From an uncultured Allomuricauda sp. (GTDB lineage: Bacteria; Bacteroidota; Bacteroidia; Flavobacteriales; Flavobacteriaceae): 64,000 nt of DNA. Both the position numbers and the translations under genes were made by a program. Of this stretch, positions 1 to 9,501 are shown piece after piece; the first letter of the stretch is position 1, and every line of letters begins with the position of its first letter. The notes beneath the pieces were generated by a model. The model saw only the letters and a list, made by a program, of their open reading frames with translations. It searched no databases and was not told the DNA's origin. The DNA lies in assembly GCF_947499585.1 (NCBI RefSeq), contig NZ_CANMOO010000002.1, positions 186,001 through 250,000 of the forward strand, given 5' to 3'.

Positions 1-1312
1 TAAACTCATGCGGCATTATGGCACTTGAAAATGTATTGATGAAATACGTGTAGTCTGCACTAAAATCCGCAGCATTGGTTCCTTCTTTTTCGGTCAGGCG
101 CTTTTTACTTTTCCCAGAGCTGCTGATACTGTACACATCTCTATTAATAGAACCATTCTCCACAGATTGATAATAGATTTTATCCTGTCTTTGGTCATAG
201 CCATAATAGTTGGTCACTTCCCATTCCCCCTTGGTGATTTGGTTCATCAATTTCCCATCTTCATTGTGCAGATATATGTGGTTGTAACCATCCATCTCAC
301 TTGTCCATATAAAGCTATCATCAGCCAAAAAGGTCAGGTTGTCCGTAATGTCTACATAAGCATCATCTTTTTCTTCAAGCAATACAGAAACTGAATTGTC
401 CGTTGCATTGACCGAATGCAATTTCAAATGGTTTTGGTGTCGGTTTATGGTTTGTACGCTTAAATGATTAGGATTGTTCATCCATTTGATTCTTGGCACA
501 TAATAAGCTTCACCCAAATCTACATTTGATGTCTTGGCAGAAGCCACATCAAACATATGCAATGATACTTTTGCATTTTCCTCTCCTGCTTTTGGGTATT
601 TAAATTCATATTGGAACGGATACAGATTTTGTCCATATACATCCATTGCATAAAGAGGAACGTTGGTTTCATCAAAACGAAGAAAAGCAATTTTGGTACC
701 GTTGCTATTCCACTCAAATGCGCGTACAAAAGCAAATTCTTCTTCATATACCCAATCCGTTACTCCATTGATTATGCTCCCTTTTTTACCGTCTGTGGTG
801 ATTTGTTTTGCGCTTTTGGAAGCAATATCAAAAACAAAAAGATTATTTTCCAATACATACGCCACTTTTGAACCGTCTGGAGACAACAAAGGTTCCTGAA
901 TCTTAGCATCAGAAACCTTTATAATATTTTTGGTGGCAACATCATATACGTAATAGATTCCCAACCGTGAATGTCTAAAAATGGGTTCAATCTCTGTTGC
1001 CAGAACTATCTTGGATTCGTCCTCACTAAATGCATAAGAGCTAAAGAAAGGCACCTCATCTGATGAAGCAACAATGGTTTCTACTTTTTCCAAGGTTTCA
1101 TAATTGTATTTATCCAAACTACTGGACCTAGGAGAGCGGTTAAAATTTAGAATGGTATACTGTTTTCCATTTTTCATGGACCGGAGCACATCCATGTACT
1201 CGGTTCTAAATTCACCTCCCCAAATTTCTTCTAAGGTTATTTTTTTCTTTTGGGCTATCGAGAAGGTTAAAAATCCGAAAACGAGCAGGGATAGGAGAAA
1301 TGATTTCCTCAT
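1..1312 (-). CDS. Dipeptidyl-peptidase IV family peptidase (S9B), N-terminal part, cut by window edge
   Basis: N-terminal part of a dipeptidyl-peptidase IV type serine peptidase, an exported enzyme that removes Xaa-Pro dipeptides from peptides. The gene runs leftwards out of the window, so the C-terminal hydrolase domain with the Ser-Asp-His triad is not visible. Visible are a hydrophobic signal peptide (residues 1-20, ending SIAQ), beta-propeller repeats such as LSPDGSKVAYV, and the DWVYEEEF motif at about residues 186-193, whose paired glutamates bind the substrate N-terminus in this family. The start is the ATG complementary to 1310-1312, which leads directly into the signal peptide. The gene is divergent from mvaA, about 160 bp away. 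The family call is secure; substrate and localisation are inferred. Confidence 0.9.
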   Translation of the reverse strand, partial: MRKSFLLSLLVFGFLTFSIAQKKKITLEEIWGGEFRTEYMDVLRSMKNGKQYTILNFNRSPRSSSLDKYNYETLEKVETIVASSDEVPFFSSYAFSEDESKIVLATEIEPIFRHSRLGIYYVYDVATKNIIKVSDAKIQEPLLSPDGSKVAYVLENNLFVFDIASKSAKQITTDGKKGSIINGVTDWVYEEEFAFVRAFEWNSNGTKIAFLRFDETNVPLYAMDVYGQNLYPFQYEFKYPKAGEENAKVSLHMFDVASAKTSNVDLGEAYYVPRIKWMNNPNHLSVQTINRHQNHLKLHSVNATDNSVSVLLEEKDDAYVDITDNLTFLADDSFIWTSEMDGYNHIYLHNEDGKLMNQITKGEWEVTNYYGYDQRQDKIYYQSVENGSINRDVYSISSSGKSKKRLTEKEGTNAADFSADYTYFINTFSSAIMPHEF

Positions 1313-1442
1313 TGAAGTTAAAAATTGATTAAAAACTATCAAGTTTACTAATATTTATTCAAAATCTAAACTTTAGTGTTACAATTGTAACAAGAATTAG
1401 ACCAGAACACTGTCGTAAAAAACCCAAAAGTTGCATTATCCT

Positions 1443-1450
1443 TATATTTG
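1443..1450 (+). promoter_or_regulatory. Bacteroidota -7 promoter element upstream of mvaA
   Basis: TATATTTG matches the Bacteroidota sigma-ABfr -7 consensus TAnnTTTG at all fixed positions and lies 19 nt before the mvaA ATG, implying a short 5' leader. I do not see a convincing TTTG at the -33 position, so only the -7 half is called. Confidence 0.45.
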
Positions 1451-1469
1451 AACCCTTTAACCAAGTACT

Positions 1470-2786
1470 ATGAACACTCCTGTTGAAGGATTTTCCAAAC
1501 TTTCCAAAAGTGAAAAAATCGATTGGATAGCAGCTAATTACACCAAGAACCCAAAACAATCAAAACAGTTGTTAGAGCGGTATTGGAATACGGATTCCAC
1601 AGTTCAAAAACTACATGATGAGTTTATAGAAAATACTATTTCCAATTATTACCTGCCTTTTGCAATCGCTCCCAATTTTTTAATTAATGATAGGTTATAT
1701 GCTATTCCTATGGCCATTGAAGAAAGTTCTGTGGTAGCCGCAGCAAGTAAAGCTGCCAAGTTTTGGTTAAACCGAGGAGGTTTTAAAACGGAAATTTTAG
1801 GAACTGAAAAAGTAGGGCAGGTTCATTTTATATTTAAGGGGGAAACTGAAAGACTACAACAGTTTTTTAATGAGATAAAACCCGAACTCCATAGCAATAC
1901 TGCATCCATTACCAAAAGCATGGAAAAACGCGGTGGTGGAATCAGTAATATCCAACTTAGAGATCTAAGTGATAAAATTGAAGGGTATTATCAGTTGCAC
2001 TGCACTTTTGAGACGTTGGATGCTATGGGTGCCAACTTTATAAATTCTTGTCTGGAGCAATTTGCCAAAACCTTGAAAGAAAAGGCAAGTTCCTACTCAG
2101 GTTTTACAGAAAAAGAGAAAGCTATTGAGATTGTGATGGGCATCTTATCCAATTATGTGCCCAATTGTTTGGTTCGGGCAGAAGTTAGCTGCCCAATTTC
2201 AGCATTGAATGGAGACAATATTCCTCAAAAAGAATTTGCTCAAAAAATGGTGCAAGCAGTCGCTATAGCAAAGGTTGAACCCTATAGAGCCGTGACGCAC
2301 AATAAAGGCATTATGAACGGCATTGATGCTGTTGTATTGGCCACAGGAAATGACTTTAGGGCCATTGAAGCAGGTGTTCATGCCTATGCTGCTAGAGAGG
2401 GGAGTTATTCGAGCTTAACACATGCTAGCATTGAAGACGATACCTTTAGATTTTGGATTGAAATTCCATTGGCACTGGGAACCGTTGGTGGATTGACTTC
2501 TCTTCATCCTTTGGTAAAGCTGGCTTTAGAAATCCTTCAGAACCCTTCGGCCAAAGAATTAATGCAAATAGTTGCTGTTGCCGGATTGGCACAAAACTTT
2601 GCAGCTGTTCGTTCTCTGGTTACTACAGGAATTCAAAAAGGGCATATGAAAATGCATCTGTTGAACATGCTCAATCAAATGGGCGCCTCGGAAAGTGAAA
2701 AACTACAACTTGTGGATTACTTCAAGGACAATACGGTAACCAATGCTTCGGTCAAAGAGGCCTTGGAAAAGATTCAATCCAACTAA
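1470..2786 (+). CDS. mvaA: Hydroxymethylglutaryl-CoA reductase, class II (degradative-type fold)
   Basis: Reduces HMG-CoA to mevalonate, the committed step of the mevalonate isoprenoid route. The 438-residue length and absence of membrane segments fit the soluble class II bacterial enzymes. Visible signatures are the EE pair at 84-85 (catalytic Glu), the cofactor motif DAMGAN at 184-189, the catalytic Lys in HNKGIMNGI (K279), Asp in ATGND (D295) and His in GHMKMH (H392). All catalytic residues of the family are therefore present. The stop codon overlaps the ATG of the following GHMP kinase by one base (TAATG), so the two are almost certainly co-translated. Mevalonate kinase and mvaD lie about 53 kb away in the same window. 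Whether it prefers NADH or NADPH cannot be read from the sequence. Confidence 0.95.
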   Translation: MNTPVEGFSKLSKSEKIDWIAANYTKNPKQSKQLLERYWNTDSTVQKLHDEFIENTISNYYLPFAIAPNFLINDRLYAIPMAIEESSVVAAASKAAKFWLNRGGFKTEILGTEKVGQVHFIFKGETERLQQFFNEIKPELHSNTASITKSMEKRGGGISNIQLRDLSDKIEGYYQLHCTFETLDAMGANFINSCLEQFAKTLKEKASSYSGFTEKEKAIEIVMGILSNYVPNCLVRAEVSCPISALNGDNIPQKEFAQKMVQAVAIAKVEPYRAVTHNKGIMNGIDAVVLATGNDFRAIEAGVHAYAAREGSYSSLTHASIEDDTFRFWIEIPLALGTVGGLTSLHPLVKLALEILQNPSAKELMQIVAVAGLAQNFAAVRSLVTTGIQKGHMKMHLLNMLNQMGASESEKLQLVDYFKDNTVTNASVKEALEKIQSN

Positions 2787-3697
2787 TGCAGAAAGAATTT
2801 TATAGCAACGGTAAACTGTTACTCTCTGGAGAATATGCAATTTTGGATGGTGCTCTTGGATTGGCCGTGCCCACCAAGTATGGGCAATCGTTAAAGGTGA
2901 CTCCGACCTCATCTGTGAGACTGTTAGAATGGACAAGTTTGGATGAAAAAGACAATGAATGGTTTAGAGGAAGTTTTAACCTGGAAGCCTTAACACTAAT
3001 CTCTTCTACCGATGATGTCATTTCAAATACATTAATCACTTTATTGTCTGAAGCAAAAGCTCAAAATCCCGAATTTTTGAAAAATATTGACGGGCTTAAA
3101 GTTGAGACCTATTTAAGCTTTCCTAGATTATGGGGGTTGGGTAGTTCTTCCACACTTATAAACAACATAGCCCAATGGGCTCAAGTCGATGCTTATCGAT
3201 TACTGAACAATGCCTTTGGAGGTAGTGGTTATGATATTGCCTGTGCGCAACACAATAGCCCTATTTTCTATCAACTAAAGAATAATATCCCCAAAGTTGA
3301 GGAAGTGCCTTTTAATCCTTCCTTTAAAAATTCTATTTACTTTGTCTATCTCAACCAAAAACAAAGTAGCAAGGCAGCTATTGCAACGTATCGCCAACAA
3401 AAGTTTGATACGGACAGCCTACTAGAAAATATTTCCGTAATCACCAAACAAATGGCAACTTCTTCTTCCCTTTCAGTGTTTGAATCCTTGATGTTGGAAC
3501 ACGAAGAAATCTTATCAAAAGTATTGGGTTTACAAACCATAAAGTCCAAACTTTTTCCAGACTATTCTGGAGCCGTAAAGAGTTTAGGGGCCTGGGGCGG
3601 AGATTTCATTATGGCCACTGGAGGTGAAAAGACTCCTAGTTATTTTAAGTCCAAAGGATTTGAAACCATTTTCTCTTTTTCTGAATTGGTTCTTTGA
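2786..3697 (+). CDS. GYDIA-family GHMP kinase, candidate phosphomevalonate kinase
   Basis: A 303-residue member of the GHMP small-molecule kinase superfamily. The N-terminus KLLLSGEYAIL (about 10-20) and the ATP-binding glycine loop GLGSSST (117-123) are intact, and GGSGYDIA (145-152) is the motif that names this Bacteroidota family. The latter resembles the SGFDVSSA segment of phosphomevalonate kinases more than the SG(L/V)D segment of mevalonate kinases. Co-translation with HMG-CoA reductase (one-base overlap) places it in the mevalonate pathway. The window has a separate mevalonate kinase (55460-56398) and diphosphomevalonate decarboxylase (56533-57627) but no other phosphomevalonate kinase, so that role is my inference. 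Family assignment is firm; the substrate is not proven. Confidence 0.85.
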   Translation: MQKEFYSNGKLLLSGEYAILDGALGLAVPTKYGQSLKVTPTSSVRLLEWTSLDEKDNEWFRGSFNLEALTLISSTDDVISNTLITLLSEAKAQNPEFLKNIDGLKVETYLSFPRLWGLGSSSTLINNIAQWAQVDAYRLLNNAFGGSGYDIACAQHNSPIFYQLKNNIPKVEEVPFNPSFKNSIYFVYLNQKQSSKAAIATYRQQKFDTDSLLENISVITKQMATSSSLSVFESLMLEHEEILSKVLGLQTIKSKLFPDYSGAVKSLGAWGGDFIMATGGEKTPSYFKSKGFETIFSFSELVL

Positions 3698-3875
3698 ACT
3701 TAATTTATTTCAAAACTAGCTCTGCTTCATCAATCTATATCCTATAATAATCAAATCCATAAAATAGTAATTCTACAGTTTTACTATATTTCCATTAAAT
3801 AAGCTTGCACTCCAATTATATTATCTTTTGGATAATTTTAATCAGAGGGAATAGCTGGTAAAACTAAGCAGAGAA

Positions 3876-5162
3876 ATGAGCATTCTTAAGGATTTACCAA
3901 ATCTTGTAAAGGCTGACATCATAACAGAAGAAACAGCCGACAACATTAAAAATTATTACGAAAACAAAGGCAGTTCATCTACCAACCGCCTTTTTGTTGT
4001 TTTTGGGATATTAGGAGCAATTTTAGTTGGACTCGGGATTATCCTGATTATAGCCCACAATTGGGACGAGCTTTCAAAAATGACGAAGACAGTTTTTGCT
4101 TTTTTACCTCTGGTAGTTGCTCAAATTATCTGCGGGTATGTTTTAATCAAAAAACAAGATAGTGTTGCCTGGAGAGAAAGTGGCACTACCCTTTTATTTT
4201 TTGGGGTTGGAGCCTGTATATCGTTGGTAAGTCAGATTTATAATATCTCTGGAGATTTAAGTTCCTTCTTACTGACATGGATGCTAATTTGTCTTCCAGC
4301 CATATATATAATGAGATCTTCTGTTACCTCTTTGCTCTTTATAATAGGTATAACCTACTATGCCTGCGAAACAAACTATTGGTCTTATCCCTCTTCTGAA
4401 TCATATCTCTATTGGTTGTTGCTTTTGGGCATCTTACCATTTTATTATCTGCTGTACCGGAAAAAACCAAAAAGTAATTTTATGGTTTTTCATAATTGGG
4501 TGATTCCGCTATCAATTACCATTGTTCTTGGAATATTTGCCGATAAGGCGGAAGAGTTCATGTTTGTAGGCTATTTTAGTCTGTTTGGACTGTTTTATTT
4601 GATAGGGAATCTTGCCTTTTTTAATGAACAAAAAACAAGGAACAGTGGTTATAAGACAATAGGGTCTCTTGGATCTATTATACTACTCTTGATACTAAGT
4701 TTTGATGGTTTTTGGGAAGATTTGAGAAGGAAATACTTCTTACTTAATGAAATGCTTTTAAGTCCTGAATTTTTTGTTTCAGCCATAATTACAATACTAG
4801 CGGGCGTGCTTCTATATTTACACCAAAGAAACAAACCTTGGAATGATATTAAACCATTGGCCCCAATGTTTATTCTCTTTATTGTGGCATTTTTTATTGG
4901 ACTATCTTTTCCATTTGCTGCAATCCTAATCAATTTTTATGTTTTTGCGCTAGGTATCTTGACCATTAGGGAAGGAGCTAAACAGAATCATTTAGGGGTG
5001 CTGAACTATGGACTCATCATAATTACAATTTTGGTCATTTGCAGGTTTTTTGATACAAATCTGAGCTTTGTTGTACGAGGAATTTTATTTGTATCCGTAG
5101 GTGTAGGGTTCTTTGCCACAAATTATTGGATGCTTAAAAAAAGAAAGACAAATGAACAGTAA
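3876..5162 (+). CDS. DUF2157 domain polytopic membrane protein
   Basis: A 428-residue protein with a soluble N-terminal stretch of about 45 residues followed by roughly 12 hydrophobic segments. The segment around residues 45-80, containing GIILIIAHNWDELSK, is the hallmark of the DUF2157 family of uncharacterised bacterial membrane proteins. No enzymatic motif is visible. It overlaps the next gene by 11 bp, and that gene encodes a GDYXXLXY-domain protein, the usual genomic partner of DUF2157 proteins; the two probably form one inner-membrane unit of unknown function. The gap before it (3698-3875) shows only AT-rich sequence with a possible promoter. Confidence 0.8.
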   Translation: MSILKDLPNLVKADIITEETADNIKNYYENKGSSSTNRLFVVFGILGAILVGLGIILIIAHNWDELSKMTKTVFAFLPLVVAQIICGYVLIKKQDSVAWRESGTTLLFFGVGACISLVSQIYNISGDLSSFLLTWMLICLPAIYIMRSSVTSLLFIIGITYYACETNYWSYPSSESYLYWLLLLGILPFYYLLYRKKPKSNFMVFHNWVIPLSITIVLGIFADKAEEFMFVGYFSLFGLFYLIGNLAFFNEQKTRNSGYKTIGSLGSIILLLILSFDGFWEDLRRKYFLLNEMLLSPEFFVSAIITILAGVLLYLHQRNKPWNDIKPLAPMFILFIVAFFIGLSFPFAAILINFYVFALGILTIREGAKQNHLGVLNYGLIIITILVICRFFDTNLSFVVRGILFVSVGVGFFATNYWMLKKRKTNEQ

Positions 5163-5730
5163 AAAAGTATTGTTTCCTTTATTCATTCTTGTCGTCTTGG
5201 CACAACTATATGTGCCCGCTAAAATGATATGGGATAAAGAAGATGTATTGGATAGTGGAAAAGAATTCAAATTCAAAACTGCCCCTATTGACCCAAGCGA
5301 TCCTTTTAGAGGAAAGTATATTGTATTAAGTTATGATGAGAATACTATAGAAATTCCCGATGAACATGATTGGATACGTGGAGAGGTCATCTATGTTTCC
5401 ATGATAGAAGACAATGAAGGTTTCGCTAAAATAAAAGCAGTTTCAAAAGAAAAACTCGACCCTAATGAGGATTTTGTTAAAGCCGAAGTTGGTTTTATAA
5501 CCTCCTTTGATACTACAAAATTGACAATTGATTATCCTTTTGACAGGTTTTATATGGAAGAATCCAAAGCATATGATGCGGAACTAACCTATAGAGAGTC
5601 TCAAAGAGACACTACTAAAATCACTTATGCCTTGGTCAATCTGAAAAATGGAGATGCTGTCCTTAAAGATGTTTTGATTGATGGTATTCCCATAAGAGCG
5701 CTGGTTAAAGCAAGACAAGAGGAAAACTAG
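5152..5730 (+). CDS. GDYXXLXY domain protein, partner of DUF2157
   Basis: A 192-residue protein with one N-terminal membrane anchor (about residues 5-24) and an extracytoplasmic domain. RGKYIVLSY, at about residues 55-63, corresponds to the GDYxxLxY signature of the family. I place the start at the ATG at 5152, just before the end of the DUF2157 gene and preceded by the purine-rich AAGAAAGAC, rather than at the upstream in-frame TTG at 5113, because translation from 5152 gives a clean signal anchor. The function is unknown; association with the upstream membrane protein is inferred from overlap and from the recurrent pairing of these families. Confidence 0.8.
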   Translation: MNSKKVLFPLFILVVLAQLYVPAKMIWDKEDVLDSGKEFKFKTAPIDPSDPFRGKYIVLSYDENTIEIPDEHDWIRGEVIYVSMIEDNEGFAKIKAVSKEKLDPNEDFVKAEVGFITSFDTTKLTIDYPFDRFYMEESKAYDAELTYRESQRDTTKITYALVNLKNGDAVLKDVLIDGIPIRALVKARQEEN

Positions 5731-5742
5731 AACCGTAGTAGC

Positions 5743-5776
5743 AATAAAAAAGCCTCCCATGGGAGGCTTTTTTATT
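5743..5776. terminator. Bidirectional intrinsic terminator
   Basis: A perfect palindrome, AGCCTCCCATGGGAGGCT, flanked by A-run and T-run, lies between the convergent GDYXXLXY gene and the ppiD-like gene. It can act as a Rho-independent terminator on both strands. Confidence 0.9.
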
Positions 5777-5796
5777 TAATATTTTTATAGAGAGTC

Positions 5797-7917
5797 CTAA
5801 TAGAAAGTAGACCGTTTATCCTCTATTTCGGCACCATCTTTTAACGCGTTGTATACTCCCGTGTTTACTCGGTTCGCAGCATTGGTCTTAATGGTGTTTG
5901 CATAAGTGCTAAAGTTATCAATTTTAGGAGCTTCTTCCTTCTTAATCACTTTTAACAAAAAGACACCTGTTTCACCTTCAACAAGTTTAGAAGTGGCATC
6001 TTGCGCTAAAGCAAAGGCAGTACCTACAACCAATGGTTCTCTACCTGCTCCAGGAATTGTTGGTGACTTCATGGTTAATGAAGAAGCATTGGAAACGGTT
6101 ACATTGTTGTCTTTGGCAAAAGCATCCATCGCTTTTCCTTGGTTAGCACTAATGATTTGTGCAGCTTTTTGTTCTTTTCTGATTTTTGGCAAGGCTGTTG
6201 CAGAAGCATCTTCAGGAGTCATAAGCCCTTCTTTATACTTTTTTGTAAGCTGCACAACAGCATATCCATTATTGATATTAAACCTTTTGATGTCACCTAC
6301 TTTGGTCTCATCATTAAATGCCCATTGTACAATACCTCGTTGTGCTGAAAGTCCAGGAAGACTCTCATCCATCTCTTTGACTTTATTAACTGGTCTAATG
6401 GTATAGTTATCTTCTTTTGCAATATCTCCAAAGTTTTCAGGTTCTGCATCTGTAGCGGACATTTCAAATTTAGTGGCATCCGTAAACAATGTATTGATTG
6501 TTTCTTCAGATGGTTCAATCTCCCTAGAGAGCGTAGCTACTTGAACAATATCTTGTTTATCATCAACCTTGATTATATGGAAACCAAATTGGGTTTCTAC
6601 CAGACCTATAGCATCAACTTCATTAGCAAAACAAAAATCATTGAACTCATCTGCCATAACACCTTCTTGAAAATATCCTAGGTCTCCTCCCCTTGGTGCA
6701 GAGGGTCCATCTGAATTGTCTCTTGCCAATGTGGTGAATACGGCTCCTTCTTTTTTGGCCTCTGCTAAAATCTCTTTGGCTTTGGCTTCTGCCTCTTCTT
6801 TAGTTCTTGTGATACTTGGGTTAGCCCTTTCAGCTCCTTCATATGTAAAAAGTATATGACTTGCTTTTACGGTTCCGTTGGGTTTTCTATCCATCATTTT
6901 GGAAACTTTGAAGAAATCGCCATCACGGTATGGTCCATATATTTCACCTACGTTTAAAGCCAGCAATGTATCTGCTACAGTAGAAGGTAAATCTTTTTTA
7001 GCCTTAAATATGGTATCAAACTTGGCATCTGAATTTCTATCTAAGAAAGCCGCCATATCCTTGGTATTTCTAAAACCAGAAATAGTATCGGTAGCGTCAT
7101 TTTCTTCAGAATATTCAACAGTATCGTTTAAAAGTGCCGTAACTGCATCTTTTATAGCATTTTCATCATCCGCAGAAGCTTTTTCTTCAAAATATACAAA
7201 ACGAATATCTCTTGCCTTTTCTTGGTTAAAATCTTCTTTGTGTTCGTTTATGTATGCTTGTATCTCGCTTTTTGAAACTTGTATAGTGCTATCCGCTATT
7301 GAAGTATATGGAACACGAACATATTGGATATCTACCTTTTCATTGGCCATTTTATAATCGAAAGCACCTTCTGAAAGTGTAGCACCAACACCACCTTTTA
7401 TTAGATTAAAATACAAACGTTCTTTGGCGGATTGAATTATGGTTTTCTCATCTTGTAACCAAGCATCATAACGTAATGGATCGTTTACTTTCCAATCTGC
7501 AATTGCGCTTTTAAAAACTTCAGCATTAAAGATTCCGTTCTCATCTTGAAAATCTGGAACTTGAGCGTATCCAGAAGTTTTTACAAATTCTATAATTTGA
7601 TCACTCTCAACATCAATCCCTAAATCTTCAAACTGTTGTCCCAATATAGCTTTTCTAACTTCTTGGTCATACACTCTGTTTACCAATTGCGTAGAGGAAA
7701 GACTTGGGCCAAATCGTCTAGAAGCGTTTTCCACCTCTTTTCTAAAATCGTCAATGGATATATCATCACCATTTACCTCTGCCACAGCGGAGCCTACTTT
7801 TGTTCCCGCAAAATCATTGCTGGTAAAGACTCCTGATATTACAAATGCAAACAACGCCAAACCAATTATTAAAATCAGTACTGTTGTTCGTTTTCTAATA
7901 TTCTCTAATATTGCCAT
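5797..7917 (-). CDS. PpiD/SurA-like membrane-anchored peptidyl-prolyl isomerase
   Basis: A 706-residue periplasmic folding factor. Residues 12-32 form a single N-terminal transmembrane anchor, residues about 40-230 correspond to a SurA-type N-terminal chaperone region, and a parvulin (PPIC) domain lies at about 349-455, recognisable by KASHILF, GGDLGYF and FGFHIIKV. A second degenerate parvulin-like or C-terminal chaperone region follows. The domain order is that of PpiD, which assists folding of proteins emerging from the Sec translocon. It is the last gene of the leftward envelope operon, consistent with a role in outer-membrane biogenesis. It is 84 bp from the CorC-like gene upstream and ends at a bidirectional terminator. 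Confidence 0.88.
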   Translation of the reverse strand: MAILENIRKRTTVLILIIGLALFAFVISGVFTSNDFAGTKVGSAVAEVNGDDISIDDFRKEVENASRRFGPSLSSTQLVNRVYDQEVRKAILGQQFEDLGIDVESDQIIEFVKTSGYAQVPDFQDENGIFNAEVFKSAIADWKVNDPLRYDAWLQDEKTIIQSAKERLYFNLIKGGVGATLSEGAFDYKMANEKVDIQYVRVPYTSIADSTIQVSKSEIQAYINEHKEDFNQEKARDIRFVYFEEKASADDENAIKDAVTALLNDTVEYSEENDATDTISGFRNTKDMAAFLDRNSDAKFDTIFKAKKDLPSTVADTLLALNVGEIYGPYRDGDFFKVSKMMDRKPNGTVKASHILFTYEGAERANPSITRTKEEAEAKAKEILAEAKKEGAVFTTLARDNSDGPSAPRGGDLGYFQEGVMADEFNDFCFANEVDAIGLVETQFGFHIIKVDDKQDIVQVATLSREIEPSEETINTLFTDATKFEMSATDAEPENFGDIAKEDNYTIRPVNKVKEMDESLPGLSAQRGIVQWAFNDETKVGDIKRFNINNGYAVVQLTKKYKEGLMTPEDASATALPKIRKEQKAAQIISANQGKAMDAFAKDNNVTVSNASSLTMKSPTIPGAGREPLVVGTAFALAQDATSKLVEGETGVFLLKVIKKEEAPKIDNFSTYANTIKTNAANRVNTGVYNALKDGAEIEDKRSTFY

Positions 7918-8001
7918 TTTACTGCTTGTTTTCTATAATTTCAGTGGGCGAAAATACCATTTTCTTTTCAATTAGGAAAGTCAAAAAAAGAATGGAAGTT
8001 G

Positions 8002-9297
8002 TTAATCTTCAGCAAGAACATGCACAGTAACCAAGTCGATTTTGGTATTGGACACTTCTAGAATATGAAATAAAAAATTATCAACCTTTATCTCAGAGTC
8101 CTGTTCAGGAATTTCACCGGTCTCATTCATGATCAATCCACCCAGTGTTTCATACTCATCACTTTCTGCCAATTCCAGTTTGTAATTCTCATTAATATAA
8201 TCTACTTCCAAACGTGCAGAAAACTTAAATACATTTTCGCTCAACTGCTCTTCATAAAGATCTGTGGTATCATGTTCATCCTCTATTTCCCCAAATAATT
8301 CTTCAACAATATCTTCAACAGTTATTATTCCAGAGGTCCCACCATATTCATCTAAAACCACCGCTATACTTTTATGCTTTTTGGTGAGCACATTAAGAAT
8401 ATCCTGAATTAACATGGTTTCTGGCACAAGCTCAACAGGCAACAGAATACTCTTGATTGTTTTGGGTTTTTTAAAGAGTTCATAGGAATGAACATACCCA
8501 ATGATTTCATCTATGCTTTCCTTGTATACCAATATTTTGGAATACCCCGTTTCCGAAAACAGTTTAGCAAGGTTTTTAGGGGTTTCATCTATTTCAACCG
8601 CTGTAATTTCCGTTCTTGGCACCATTACTTCGCGCGCTTTTACTGCGGAAAATTCCAAAGCATTCTGGAATATTTGAATTTCTGAGTCTACCTCATCCTC
8701 CTCTTCTACGGTTTCCATTTGTTCAGTAATGTAATCTCCAAGTTCCAGTTTTGTAAATGCAAATTGAACCTCATCCCCTTTGGTTTTAAAGAAAACACGA
8801 AGAACAAAATCTGAAATCTTTATTACAAACCAAGAAATGAACGAGAACAGCACATAAAAAAAGTATGCCGGAATGGCGAATACCTTTAAGAGTGTGTTGG
8901 AATAGATTTGAAAAAGTACTTTGGGTAAAAACTCTGCGGTAACCAGGATAATTAAAGTGGAAATTATCGTTTGGGAAAGTAGACTGAAATCTGTAAGAAG
9001 GGAATTTAAAAAATCTGAAGATGTAGGAACCAGTTTTTTAAACCAATCCATTAGTACATCGCCCATGAAAAACCCATAAATAACCAATGCAATGTTGTTC
9101 CCAATAAGCATGGTTGCAATAAACTTGGAGGGTTTCTCGGTGAGCCAGGTCAGTATCTTTGCAAAAAAGCCTTCCTGTTTTTTTTCAATTTCAATATGAA
9201 TCCTATTGGCAGAAATATAGGCTATTTCCATTCCTGAAAAGAATGCCGAAAATAGCAATGAGAGAATTATAATGATTATAGAGGAGTCCAATAACAC
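8002..9297 (-). CDS. CorC/HlyC hemolysin-family membrane protein (CNNM + CBS pair)
   Basis: A 431-residue inner-membrane protein. The N-terminal half is a CNNM (DUF21) transmembrane domain with segments at about 5-25, 60-80, 95-120 and 130-155. It is followed by a tandem CBS pair (about 205-330, including REVMVPRTEI and VLDEYGGTSGIIT) and a CorC/HlyC C-terminal domain (about 345-430). Such proteins are linked to divalent metal transport or efflux; the flavobacterial GldE is a relative, but no gldD lies here, so I do not call it GldE. The start is GTG and overlaps the TAG stop of the preceding small membrane protein by one base, indicating translational coupling in the lptC operon. Confidence 0.85.
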   Translation of the reverse strand: MLLDSSIIIIILSLLFSAFFSGMEIAYISANRIHIEIEKKQEGFFAKILTWLTEKPSKFIATMLIGNNIALVIYGFFMGDVLMDWFKKLVPTSSDFLNSLLTDFSLLSQTIISTLIILVTAEFLPKVLFQIYSNTLLKVFAIPAYFFYVLFSFISWFVIKISDFVLRVFFKTKGDEVQFAFTKLELGDYITEQMETVEEEDEVDSEIQIFQNALEFSAVKAREVMVPRTEITAVEIDETPKNLAKLFSETGYSKILVYKESIDEIIGYVHSYELFKKPKTIKSILLPVELVPETMLIQDILNVLTKKHKSIAVVLDEYGGTSGIITVEDIVEELFGEIEDEHDTTDLYEEQLSENVFKFSARLEVDYINENYKLELAESDEYETLGGLIMNETGEIPEQDSEIKVDNFLFHILEVSNTKIDLVTVHVLAED

Positions 9298-9500
9298 TAT
9301 TGTTGATTATCCTTTTTTCGTCGTTCAAAACGTTGACGATACTTTCTTCTAAAAAGAAACATAGCAATAGAAACCACTGCAAAAAATATAAAAATATAGG
9401 TCTCTTTTGGATCTACACTCCACAATGTCGCAATTTTATAGATTGAAATGACAGCTACAGCCAAGTACAAATACTCCGTATATTTTAAAAATTTTATCAT
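9297..9500 (-). CDS. Small membrane protein of the lptC operon
   Basis: A 67-residue hypothetical protein with two hydrophobic segments (about 10-27 and 36-50) and a strongly basic C-terminus rich in Arg and Lys, giving a positive-inside hairpin topology. I recognise no named domain. Reality as a gene is supported by perfect packing: one base separates its ATG from the lptC stop, and its stop overlaps the GTG of the next gene. Function unknown. Confidence 0.7.
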   Translation of the reverse strand: MIKFLKYTEYLYLAVAVISIYKIATLWSVDPKETYIFIFFAVVSIAMFLFRRKYRQRFERRKKDNQQ

Positions 9501-9501
9501 A

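Noticed and set aside
5113..5151. Earlier TTG start for the GDYXXLXY protein
   Set aside because: It would overlap the DUF2157 gene by 50 bp and add a charged stretch before the membrane anchor; ATG 5152 is the better start.
8002..9297. Calling the CorC-like protein GldE (gliding motility)
   Set aside because: GldE is normally encoded with gldD; here the context is lptC and envelope folding genes, so only the general family is supported.
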